A stretch of 64,000 nt of DNA. It comes from Bacteroidales bacterium (GTDB taxonomy: Bacteria > Bacteroidota > Bacteroidia > Bacteroidales > UBA12077). The notes under the pieces were generated by a model. The model made no database searches, had not been told where the DNA came from, and saw only the letters and a program-made list of their open reading frames with translations. The translations under genes and the position numbers were made by a program. Positions 9,952-17,713 of the stretch are shown here, piece by piece. How positions within the stretch are numbered: position 1 is the first letter of the stretch; the number at the start of each line of letters is the position of its first letter. The stretch lies in the NCBI GenBank assembly GCA_016342685.1, contig JAEINU010000009.1:1-64000 (forward strand). The letters are read 5' to 3'.

Positions 9952-10683
9952 ATGAACCTAAACATCGACATTGGGAATACAAGAAATAAAATTGCAATTA
10001 TAAATAATGGCAATATTATAGATCGTATTGTATTAGATGAAATTAGCCCAAATACAATACATAAAGTTGTACAAGATTATCCTGAGATTAAAAATGTAAT
10101 TCTTTCATCGGTTAAACAACTAAATCCTGAATTATTAAGATTTTTCAAATCAAAATTCGATAACTTTATAGAATTAACTAGTGATACTAAAATCCCTATT
10201 GAAAATTTATACCAAACAAAAGAAACTTTAGGTAAAGATCGATTAGCTGCGGTTGTTGGCGCAAACAATAATTTTCCAACATCAAACGTTTTGGTGATTG
10301 ACATGGGAACCGCAATAACTTTTGATTTTATTAATAGCAAAGCTCAATATTTAGGAGGTACTATCTCTCCAGGTATGGAAATGAGATTTAAAGCACTAAA
10401 TTACTATACAGGTAAGTTACCTCTGATTAATCAAAAAGATGACTTTAATCTTATTGGTAAAAATACTGAAGAGGCTATTATATCAGGAGTTCAGAGTGGT
10501 ATAACATTCGAAACAGACAGCTATATTAATTATTTTAAACAAAAATATGATGACCTAAAAACAATTTTAACAGGAGGAGATGCTATTTTTTTTGATAAAA
10601 AGCTAAAAAATACCATCTTTGTAAACTTAAATTTAAATTTTATTGGATTAAACACAATACTTGAATATAACCTAAGAAAATGA
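9952..10683 (+). CDS. coaX: Type III pantothenate kinase
   Basis: CoaX phosphorylates pantothenate in the first step of coenzyme A synthesis. It is an ASKHA-fold kinase with the phosphate-binding motif DIGN at residues 6-9, a second acidic motif DMGTAITFD near 117, GGTISPGM near 137, and TGGDA near the end. The 243-residue length is normal. Its stop codon overlaps the start of the next gene (ATGA at 10680-10683), so it heads the envelope operon that runs on through lptC. Confidence 0.93.
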   Translation: MNLNIDIGNTRNKIAIINNGNIIDRIVLDEISPNTIHKVVQDYPEIKNVILSSVKQLNPELLRFFKSKFDNFIELTSDTKIPIENLYQTKETLGKDRLAAVVGANNNFPTSNVLVIDMGTAITFDFINSKAQYLGGTISPGMEMRFKALNYYTGKLPLINQKDDFNLIGKNTEEAIISGVQSGITFETDSYINYFKQKYDDLKTILTGGDAIFFDKKLKNTIFVNLNLNFIGLNTILEYNLRK

Positions 10684-11984
10684 TAAAAAAGTCCATATTA
10701 ATACTTGTAATTGCCTTATCAACAAGCATATTATCCTTTAGTCAAAGTGTAATAAATTCTCCATATACCCGATTCGGAATAGGTGAAATAAACAGAAATG
10801 GTTTTAATAATAGCAAAGCCATGGGAGGAATTTCAACAGGTCTGCGTAAAGTAAATCAAATAAACTATATGAATCCTGCAGCGATAAGCTCACAAGATAG
10901 CATGTCTTTTATTTTAGATATTGGAGTAAATGTAATTTCAAACGAACTAAAAACAACAGAAGATCAATTAACATATAATAATGGATCATTTGATCATATT
11001 GCTATTGCCTTTCCTATAAAAAGATGGTGGTATGCTAGTATATCGTTAAATCCATATTCAAAAATTGGATATAATATTACGCAGTCCGAAGCACATCCAT
11101 ATCTTACAGAAACCGAAACGGTAAAAAACTATTTAGGCGATGGGGGGATTAACCAATTTACAATTAGTAATTCTTTCAAAATTGGGCAACATCTATCATT
11201 TGGCTTTAACTACAATTACCTTTTTGGAAGTATAGAGCAATATAACCAAACATATATTAGTGATGTAAACTCATATTCTACAGTACAATATGATAAATAT
11301 ACCATGAACAAATCAAACTTGGATTTAGGAGTGCAATATTATACCGACATAAAAGATAAGTATTTTGTTGTGGCTGGTGTGTCATATTCAACACAAGTAA
11401 ATTTCAAGGCCAAAAACAACACTGCTGAATTAACAACTGGCAACTACATTAATGCTGGATTAAGTATTATCGACTATTTAGCGCTTGGAGGATCAATTGA
11501 TACAATAACATCATCGGTTGACGAAAATTATGAAATTGAAGTTCCTGCGAGATATAGTGTTGGTTTTTCGGGAGGAATAAAAAACAAGCTAACAGTAGGT
11601 TTCGACTTCTCATATCAAGATTGGTCTGATGTTAAAACTATAGATGTTACAAATAATTACACATCAGATCAAACGGTTAATTTTGGAATAGAATACATTC
11701 CTAATTTTTATGATCTACGAAGCTATTTAAAAAAAATAAATTATAGGGCTGGAGCCTTCTATAATAATAGTTATATCCAAATTAACGATGAACAGATAAA
11801 TAATTATGGCATAACATTTGGACTAGGTTTTCCAATAGCAAACCAAAGAACTAGCATAAATGTTTCATATACATATGGAAAACGCGGAAATGTTGATAAT
11901 GGATTAATAGAAGAAACCTACTCTATGATTGGGTTAAACTTAACTTTATATGATTTTTGGTTTATTAAACGTAAATTTCAATAA
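10680..11984 (+). CDS. Predicted outer-membrane beta-barrel protein
   Basis: The 434-residue protein has a Sec signal peptide (about residues 1-22, ending SFSQ). It then has a long run of alternating polar/aromatic beta strands rich in Tyr, Asn and Ser, as in FadL/PorV-like barrels. It begins SPYTRFGIGEIN, with AMGGISTGLR and NYMNPAAIS near the mature N-terminus, a pattern shared by FadL-like Bacteroidetes proteins. It is translationally coupled to coaX and followed after 18 bp by a TPR gene. The ligand is unknown. The neighbours (lptC, PpiD-like protein) suggest a role in envelope assembly or transport. Confidence 0.7.
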   Translation: MIKKSILILVIALSTSILSFSQSVINSPYTRFGIGEINRNGFNNSKAMGGISTGLRKVNQINYMNPAAISSQDSMSFILDIGVNVISNELKTTEDQLTYNNGSFDHIAIAFPIKRWWYASISLNPYSKIGYNITQSEAHPYLTETETVKNYLGDGGINQFTISNSFKIGQHLSFGFNYNYLFGSIEQYNQTYISDVNSYSTVQYDKYTMNKSNLDLGVQYYTDIKDKYFVVAGVSYSTQVNFKAKNNTAELTTGNYINAGLSIIDYLALGGSIDTITSSVDENYEIEVPARYSVGFSGGIKNKLTVGFDFSYQDWSDVKTIDVTNNYTSDQTVNFGIEYIPNFYDLRSYLKKINYRAGAFYNNSYIQINDEQINNYGITFGLGFPIANQRTSINVSYTYGKRGNVDNGLIEETYSMIGLNLTLYDFWFIKRKFQ

Positions 11985-12002
11985 TATTAAAACTTTATAA
12001 AA

Positions 12003-13361
12003 ATGAAAACATTAGCAAAAGGGATTTTAACAGCTTTTATTGTGACCCTAAGTACAATATTTGTATTTGGACAAAAGGGTGTTGAAGATGGTTCAAGATT
12101 TGGGCATGGAGAAGATAGCATTACATGTGTTAGAAACTTGTCTTTATACCGTTCAAATGTAAAAAATAGAGACTACGGCGAAATTACATTAAACTCTTGG
12201 AGCATTGTATATACAGAATGTCCTAAAGCCAGTAAATATATTTATATTGATGGTATTAAGATGATTGAGAAGGAAATCAGAAAAACTACTGATCCTATTC
12301 AAAAAGCTGCATTAGTTGATAGTATGATGCATATTTATGATCAAAGAATCAAGAATTACAACGAAAAAGGAAAAGTATTAGGTTATAAAGGTGTAGATTT
12401 TATTAAGTATTCTGTAAACTCTGTAGAAAACATGCAAGCAGGTTACGGTTATCTTAAAGAATCAGTTAAGCTTCAAAAATATAAAAGTAAAGCAGCTGAA
12501 TTGTTAACCTTCATGCAAGCTTCAAAAGCTCTTTTTTCTGCAAATAGTATCGAAGGTGGACAAGTTGTTGAAGATTATGGAATGATTTCTGAAATTTGCG
12601 ATTATGTTATTAATAACCAGAAACCAGGATATAAGAATATTGAAAAAGCTAAACCATCTATCGATCAGGTTTTTGAAACTAGTGGTGCTGCTACATGCGA
12701 AGATTTAGTTCCATTTTACACTACTAAATTTAAAGAAACCCCTGAAGATTTAGAGTTCCTTAAAAAATCAACAAAAATGTTGCGAGCTACTAAATGTATC
12801 GATTCAGATATTTTCTTTACTATGGCAGAAAAACTTATTACGTTAGAACCAACTGCTCAATTAGCATATGAATTAGCAAAAATTACAAACCTGTTAGAAA
12901 GATATGACGTTGCTTCTAAATACTATTTGCAAGCCATTGAGTTAGAAACAGAAGATGTAAAAAAATCAAAATATTACTATGAACTAAGTCATGCCACTCG
13001 TGCTTTAGAAAATAAATCATTAGCGCGCAGCTATGCACTTAAATCAATTCAATTTGATCCAACAAATGGACACCCATATATATTAATTGGAACCCTATAT
13101 GCTTCATCAAGTACCGAATGTGGAGAGAATGAGATTGAGCAAAAATCAGTTTATTGGGCAGCTGTTGATAAATTTGAAAAAGCGAAAGCTATTGATCCTG
13201 AATTAACAGAACAAGCAAATGGATTTATTGCTTCTTATAAGCCTCGATTCCCTAAGAATGAAAATATTTTCATGTATTTAGGTAAAGATAAACTCGGAAC
13301 AACTTATAAAGTTGGTTGTTGGATAAATGAAACAACAATTATAAGAGCAAGTGACAAATAG
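12003..13361 (+). CDS. Secreted tetratricopeptide-repeat protein
   Basis: The 452-residue protein has a Sec signal peptide (about 1-24, ending VFGQ) and would be periplasmic or surface-associated. The C-terminal half contains TPR-like helical pairs, for example LAYELAKITNLLERYDVASKYYLQAIEL and RAYALKSIQFDPTNGHPYILIGTLYASS. The N-terminal half is helical and not recognised by motif. It lies between the barrel protein and lptC, with which it overlaps by 11 bp. A scaffolding role in the envelope operon is an inference; no catalytic motif is visible. Confidence 0.7.
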   Translation: MKTLAKGILTAFIVTLSTIFVFGQKGVEDGSRFGHGEDSITCVRNLSLYRSNVKNRDYGEITLNSWSIVYTECPKASKYIYIDGIKMIEKEIRKTTDPIQKAALVDSMMHIYDQRIKNYNEKGKVLGYKGVDFIKYSVNSVENMQAGYGYLKESVKLQKYKSKAAELLTFMQASKALFSANSIEGGQVVEDYGMISEICDYVINNQKPGYKNIEKAKPSIDQVFETSGAATCEDLVPFYTTKFKETPEDLEFLKKSTKMLRATKCIDSDIFFTMAEKLITLEPTAQLAYELAKITNLLERYDVASKYYLQAIELETEDVKKSKYYYELSHATRALENKSLARSYALKSIQFDPTNGHPYILIGTLYASSSTECGENEIEQKSVYWAAVDKFEKAKAIDPELTEQANGFIASYKPRFPKNENIFMYLGKDKLGTTYKVGCWINETTIIRASDK

Positions 13362-13932
13362 ACTTTCAAAACTAAAAAATAATAAAAAGATAATTATTCC
13401 TTTACTTACAGGAATAATTATCTTTTTTGCATCTTGTGGAAAAGATAGCATAGAAAAGGTTAATGCCATTACCAGCGAGATAAATGCACCTAATATTGCC
13501 ATTATAAATACAGAAATTATTTATAGTGAACAGGCTTTAATCAAAGTTAAAGTAACTTCAAAAGAACTGAATCGGTATTTAGAAATTGAAAATCCATATA
13601 CTGAATTTCCTCAAGGATTATTTGTTGAATTTTACGATAGCACTGGTGTTTCTTATTCGTATATTAGAGCAGACTATTGCATCTATGATGAAACAGAAAA
13701 AACATGGACAGCTAAGAATGATGTTGAATCGGTAAATTCCGATGGAGATACATTAAATACCGAATTCTTAATTTGGAATATGGAAACAGAGCGCGTATAC
13801 TCCGATCAGTATGTAAGAATTACAAATAAAGACGGAATTATACACGGAAAAGGATTTGAAGCGAATCAAGACTTTTCAGATTGGAAAATTTTAGGCTCTT
13901 CAGGAACAATTAGTGTAGAAAATGAAAAATAA
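13351..13932 (+). CDS. lptC: LptC-like LPS export protein
   Basis: LptC is a bitopic inner-membrane protein that passes LPS from the LptBFG transporter to LptA. This 193-residue protein has an N-terminal hydrophobic segment ending in a Cys (FFASCGKD), so a lipoprotein form is possible. A beta-rich domain follows with LLIKVKVTSKEL-type and YVRITNKDGIIHGKGFEANQDF stretches, the latter like the conserved C-terminal LptC signature. The start is a GTG at 13351, inside the end of the TPR gene. The first 26 codons contain a very strong perfect hairpin (13384-13427), described separately. Confidence 0.75.
   Translation: MTNRLSKLKNNKKIIIPLLTGIIIFFASCGKDSIEKVNAITSEINAPNIAIINTEIIYSEQALIKVKVTSKELNRYLEIENPYTEFPQGLFVEFYDSTGVSYSYIRADYCIYDETEKTWTAKNDVESVNSDGDTLNTEFLIWNMETERVYSDQYVRITNKDGIIHGKGFEANQDFSDWKILGSSGTISVENEK
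13384..13427 (+). promoter_or_regulatory. Perfect 17-bp inverted repeat inside the start of lptC
   Basis: AAAAAGATAATTATTCC (13384-13400) is followed by a 10-base loop and its exact complement (13411-13427), which ends in a run of T. It lies within codons 12-26 of lptC and has the form of an intrinsic terminator or a translation-limiting hairpin. The codons still read a normal hydrophobic segment (KKIIIPLLTGIIIFF). Confidence 0.6.
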
Positions 13933-14125
13933 ACTATCTAAAGCTCTAGAAATTATTTGGCTGGTAACATCGCTAATTTGTATTATTACCGGTATACATC
14001 AAACAATTTATGAAGGCATCTCTAAGAGTTATCTCTTTTTTATTTTTTCGTTCGTTGCATTTGTTATGTATTTATTAAGAAAGCAGATTAGAAAATCCAA
14101 CAAATCAAAAAGCACCAATGGATGA
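13922..14125 (+). CDS. Small two-helix membrane protein
   Basis: The 67-residue protein has two hydrophobic segments (about residues 9-27 and 35-50) joined by a short loop, and a strongly basic C-terminus (RKQIRKSNKSKS). No family is recognised. Its ATG lies within the last codons of lptC, and its 3' end overlaps the next gene by 8 bp. This coupling at both ends argues that it is a real gene of the operon. Confidence 0.65.
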   Translation: MKNKLSKALEIIWLVTSLICIITGIHQTIYEGISKSYLFFIFSFVAFVMYLLRKQIRKSNKSKSTNG

Positions 14126-15362
14126 TCCGTTTATATATGGATTAATAATAATTTCCCTATTAGTTTTTGCCTTATTAAAATCAGCCTTTAATTCGATTAA
14201 CTGGCTCCAACTGGAGTTAGATAAAAAGCACGAATCATACTATTCCAAGATTCTTTACTGGATAAGTAAAAAACCTATCAAATTTGAGCTGTGCATAAAC
14301 ATTTATTACTACTCCCTTTTAATTGTCTTAATTACATTTTTGTACAATAAATTCATTCTACTTGAATATGGTCTTGCAATAAATATCCTATTTGTTTTAT
14401 TTTCAGGAATAATAGCCATTCCTCTAATTCTATTAATCCCCTCTTCGTTTGGCGATTATTTCTCAAATAAAATAATTAATGCGTTTGCTCTTGCCTTAGT
14501 GATAATATACATACCCATTTCTCCCTTTATATATTTGTATTGTTTTATAGCAAACATTGCAGTTAATAAATCATTAAAAGCAAATAATATAGATCAGATC
14601 AAAGATTCATTTAATCGAGAAGATCTTAATAATCTTGTCGACTTTAATGAAAAACACACATCAAAATTAAATAAGGACTCTGGAATAAAACTATTTCGAA
14701 ATGCTCTTGAATTTTCACAAATAAAAATTCGTGAATGTATGATGCCAAGAACAGAAATAATTGCAGTAGAAATTAACGATCCAATAACAGAAATAAAAGC
14801 CAAATTTATCGAATCAGGCCTAACTCGAATACTTGTTTATAAAGATTCTATTGATAATGTTATTGGATTTATTAAAAGCAAGAGTGTATTTTTTACCGAT
14901 TCCGAAATTTTAAAAAACATTAAAACACTTCCTATTTTCCCTGAATCAATGTCGGCCAGTAAATTACTTCGATATTTTACACGCACGGGGCAAAACATTG
15001 CTCTGGTAGTTGACGAATTTGGAGGCACATCAGGAATAATTACAATTGAAGATATCCTTGAGGAAATATTTGGAGAAATTAACGATGAACATGATTTGGA
15101 AAGTCTTTACATGAAGAAACTTTCCGATTCGGATTATCTATTCTCTGGAAGAATTGAAGTTGATTTTATAAATGAACAATACGGATTAAATCTCCCAACA
15201 AGTGAAGAGTACGAAACACTTGGGGGTCTTATATTAAATCACACAGAAAACATTTCCAAAGCCAACGATCGTATAAAAATTGATCAATTTGAATTTACAA
15301 TACTTAAAGTTTCAGAGACCCGTTTAGAACTTATAAAAGCCAAAATTGAAACTGATAATTAA
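14118..15362 (+). CDS. CBS-pair membrane protein of the HlyC/CorC (CNNM-like) family
   Basis: The 414-residue protein has several hydrophobic helices in the first ~150 residues (a shortened DUF21-like region). Two CBS motifs follow (about 205-330, with MPRTEIIAVE and FGGTSGIITIEDILEEIFGEI), then a CorC/HlyC C-terminal domain (about 340-412, GRIEVDFINEQYGL). Family members are often annotated as hemolysins, but the relatives are linked to Mg2+/Co2+ efflux or adenine-nucleotide sensing. It ends the tightly coupled part of the coaX operon; 157 bp follow before the PpiD-like gene. Confidence 0.8.
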   Translation: MDDPFIYGLIIISLLVFALLKSAFNSINWLQLELDKKHESYYSKILYWISKKPIKFELCINIYYYSLLIVLITFLYNKFILLEYGLAINILFVLFSGIIAIPLILLIPSSFGDYFSNKIINAFALALVIIYIPISPFIYLYCFIANIAVNKSLKANNIDQIKDSFNREDLNNLVDFNEKHTSKLNKDSGIKLFRNALEFSQIKIRECMMPRTEIIAVEINDPITEIKAKFIESGLTRILVYKDSIDNVIGFIKSKSVFFTDSEILKNIKTLPIFPESMSASKLLRYFTRTGQNIALVVDEFGGTSGIITIEDILEEIFGEINDEHDLESLYMKKLSDSDYLFSGRIEVDFINEQYGLNLPTSEEYETLGGLILNHTENISKANDRIKIDQFEFTILKVSETRLELIKAKIETDN

Positions 15363-15423
15363 GCTATTTAGTTTTTTCAATCATTTATATCATAATTAGT
15401 ATCTTAAAAAAATAATAAAATAG

Positions 15424-15431
15424 TACATTTG
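15424..15431 (+). promoter_or_regulatory. Possible -7 promoter box for the PpiD-like gene
   Basis: TACATTTG matches TAnnTTTG and lies 89 bp before the ATG at 15520, in a 157-bp AT-rich spacer. I see no good TTTG box 19-21 bp upstream, so this is weak. Confidence 0.3.
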
Positions 15432-15519
15432 CTGATTATAATTTTACTGTATATCCGTAAAAAAATAATTAAAATTAGTATATTCGAACCTTAAAAATTT
15501 TTGATAAAAACAATATTCA

Positions 15520-17637
15520 ATGGCAACATTAGAGAAAATTAGAAATCGCGCAGGAGTTTTAGTTGCAGTGGTAATAGGAATGGCACTACTTGCATTTATT
15601 TTAGGAGATTTTTTGAATTCAGGAGGAGCTTTATTTTCAAATTCACAATTTGAAATTGCAGAAATAGCAGGGAAATCTATTCCGTATCAAAAATATCAAA
15701 AGGAACTAAACGATATTAAGGAAATAACTAAGTTTACTTCCGGTAAATCATCATTAGATGAACAAACTGTTCAGAAAATTCAACAACAAACTTGGAACCA
15801 GATAGTTCGAAATTATGTATTGGAAGACGAATACGATGAGCTTGGTGTAGATATTAGCAGTAAAGAATTATGGGATATGGTTCAAGGAGAAAATATCCAC
15901 CCTATAATTACAAATCTTTTTACAGATCCAGAAACAGGACAATTAAATAATGTTCAGGTTATTCGATTCTTAAAAACATATGATCAAGATCCTTCGGGAC
16001 AGCAGAAAGCTTATTGGTTATACGTAGAAAACCAAATGGTTCAAGAAAGACAATTTTCAAAATATACAAACCTTATTAAAAAAGGATTATTTGCTACAAG
16101 TTTAGAAGCTAAGCAAGAAGCTGACTTTATTAATAAAACAGTAGATTTCGATTTTATTTCGAAAAACATCAATACAATTGCTGACAGTTTAGTTAAAGTA
16201 ACAAGCAGCGATTTAAAAGAATATTATAATAATCATCAAAATGATTATAAACAAACTGCTTCGAGAAGCATTGAATATATAACTTTTGAAGTTATTCCTT
16301 CGGAATCTGATAAACAGGAAACTGAACAGTGGATAAAGAATATCGAACAAGATTTTATTAACACTGATAGTGATCGTGATTTTATTAGTTTAAATGGCGA
16401 CATCGCCTTTAATAACAGCTATTACAAACAAGACGAACTACCAGAACAATTAAAAGATGTTATTTTTAATGAGTCTGTTGGATTTGTATATGGTCCTTAT
16501 TTTGATAATGACACTTACATTTTAGCGAAATTATCAGAAGTTAAAAACTTACCTGATTCAGTAAAAGCAAGACACATACTTCTTCAGCCAACTCAAAACG
16601 AAGATTACAATCAACTTATGGCTAAAGCAGACAGTCTTATTGCTTTACTTAAGAACGGTGCTAATTTTGCAACAATTGCAAGAAATAACTCTTCGGACAA
16701 AGCAGCTAACGAAAAAGGAGGCGATCTAGGATGGTTTAGAGCAAATCAAATGGTTACACCTTTTAGCGATACTTGTTTTATTGCAAAAAAGAATGAATAC
16801 AAAATTGTTGCTACTCAATTTGGATTACATATTGTTCAAGTTACTGATAAAGCTCGTAAAGAGAGAAAAGTTAAGTTGGCATTATTAGGTCGCAAATTAG
16901 AACCAAGTTCATTAACTTACCAACACACATATGCTCAAGCAAGTAAATTTGCAGGAAACAATCATACATATGAAGATTTCTTAAAAGCTGTTGAAACAGA
17001 AGGTTTAGCAAAAAAAATAGCAAATAACATTAAAGAAAGCGATCAGCAACTTGCTGGATTAGAAAACCCAAGAGAATTAATCAGATCTATTTATTCAACT
17101 GATGAAGAAGGATTAATCAAATCTCAAAATAATCCTATATTCGAACTAAACAATAAATTTGTTATTGGGTTTGTTAGTGAAATTAATGAAGAAGGAATCG
17201 CTTCATTTGAACAAATTAAGCAACAATTAATTGTTCAAGTTAAAAAGAATAAAAAAGCAGCAATAATTGCATTAGAAATGCAAGAAGCTATAAATAGCGA
17301 TAATAACTTAAACTCATTAGCCGAAAAACTTAATACAGAAGTTAAGGTAGCCAACGATATCACATTTAGATCGTATAGCGTTCCAAATGCGGGCATAGAA
17401 CCAAATTTAGTAGCAGTTGCTACGTCTATGGAAGCAGATCAAATGTCGGCTCCTATTAAGGGTGAAAATAGCGTTTTTGTAATAAAGCTTAAATCTGTAA
17501 GAATTCAGGAAAATGCAAATACTGATCTTCAGAAAATGCAAACTCAAACACAATTCCAAAACAGAGCCAATTACGAAGCATTTGAAGCATTAAAAGAAAC
17601 TGCTAATATTGTTGACAAAAGATCAAAATTCTATTAG
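15520..17637 (+). CDS. PpiD-like membrane-anchored peptidyl-prolyl isomerase
   Basis: The 705-residue protein has one N-terminal membrane helix (about 12-32) and a large periplasmic part: a SurA/PpiD N-terminal chaperone domain (about 40-240), then a parvulin PPIase domain (about 345-450, starting VKARHILLQPT, with GGDLGWFRANQMV and FGLHIVQV). A long C-terminal chaperone region follows. Such proteins help fold exported outer-membrane proteins, which fits its place after the barrel protein and lptC. It ends at a strong hairpin terminator. In Bacteroidetes it is usually listed as a SurA N-terminal-domain peptidylprolyl isomerase. Confidence 0.88.
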   Translation: MATLEKIRNRAGVLVAVVIGMALLAFILGDFLNSGGALFSNSQFEIAEIAGKSIPYQKYQKELNDIKEITKFTSGKSSLDEQTVQKIQQQTWNQIVRNYVLEDEYDELGVDISSKELWDMVQGENIHPIITNLFTDPETGQLNNVQVIRFLKTYDQDPSGQQKAYWLYVENQMVQERQFSKYTNLIKKGLFATSLEAKQEADFINKTVDFDFISKNINTIADSLVKVTSSDLKEYYNNHQNDYKQTASRSIEYITFEVIPSESDKQETEQWIKNIEQDFINTDSDRDFISLNGDIAFNNSYYKQDELPEQLKDVIFNESVGFVYGPYFDNDTYILAKLSEVKNLPDSVKARHILLQPTQNEDYNQLMAKADSLIALLKNGANFATIARNNSSDKAANEKGGDLGWFRANQMVTPFSDTCFIAKKNEYKIVATQFGLHIVQVTDKARKERKVKLALLGRKLEPSSLTYQHTYAQASKFAGNNHTYEDFLKAVETEGLAKKIANNIKESDQQLAGLENPRELIRSIYSTDEEGLIKSQNNPIFELNNKFVIGFVSEINEEGIASFEQIKQQLIVQVKKNKKAAIIALEMQEAINSDNNLNSLAEKLNTEVKVANDITFRSYSVPNAGIEPNLVAVATSMEADQMSAPIKGENSVFVIKLKSVRIQENANTDLQKMQTQTQFQNRANYEAFEALKETANIVDKRSKFY

Positions 17638-17658
17638 AATAGAATCGTCAAATTATAA

Positions 17659-17690
17659 AAAAGCCATTTAATATTAATTAAATGGCTTTT
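17659..17690 (+). terminator. Terminator after the PpiD-like gene
   Basis: AAAAGCCATTTA (17659-17670) pairs perfectly with TAAATGGCTTTT (17679-17690), and two further inner pairs leave a 4-base loop. A T-rich tail follows. With A and T runs on both sides it can also stop the convergent ABC permease transcript. Confidence 0.85.
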
Positions 17691-17713
17691 TCTTTCTATT
17701 CTAATTGAATAAC

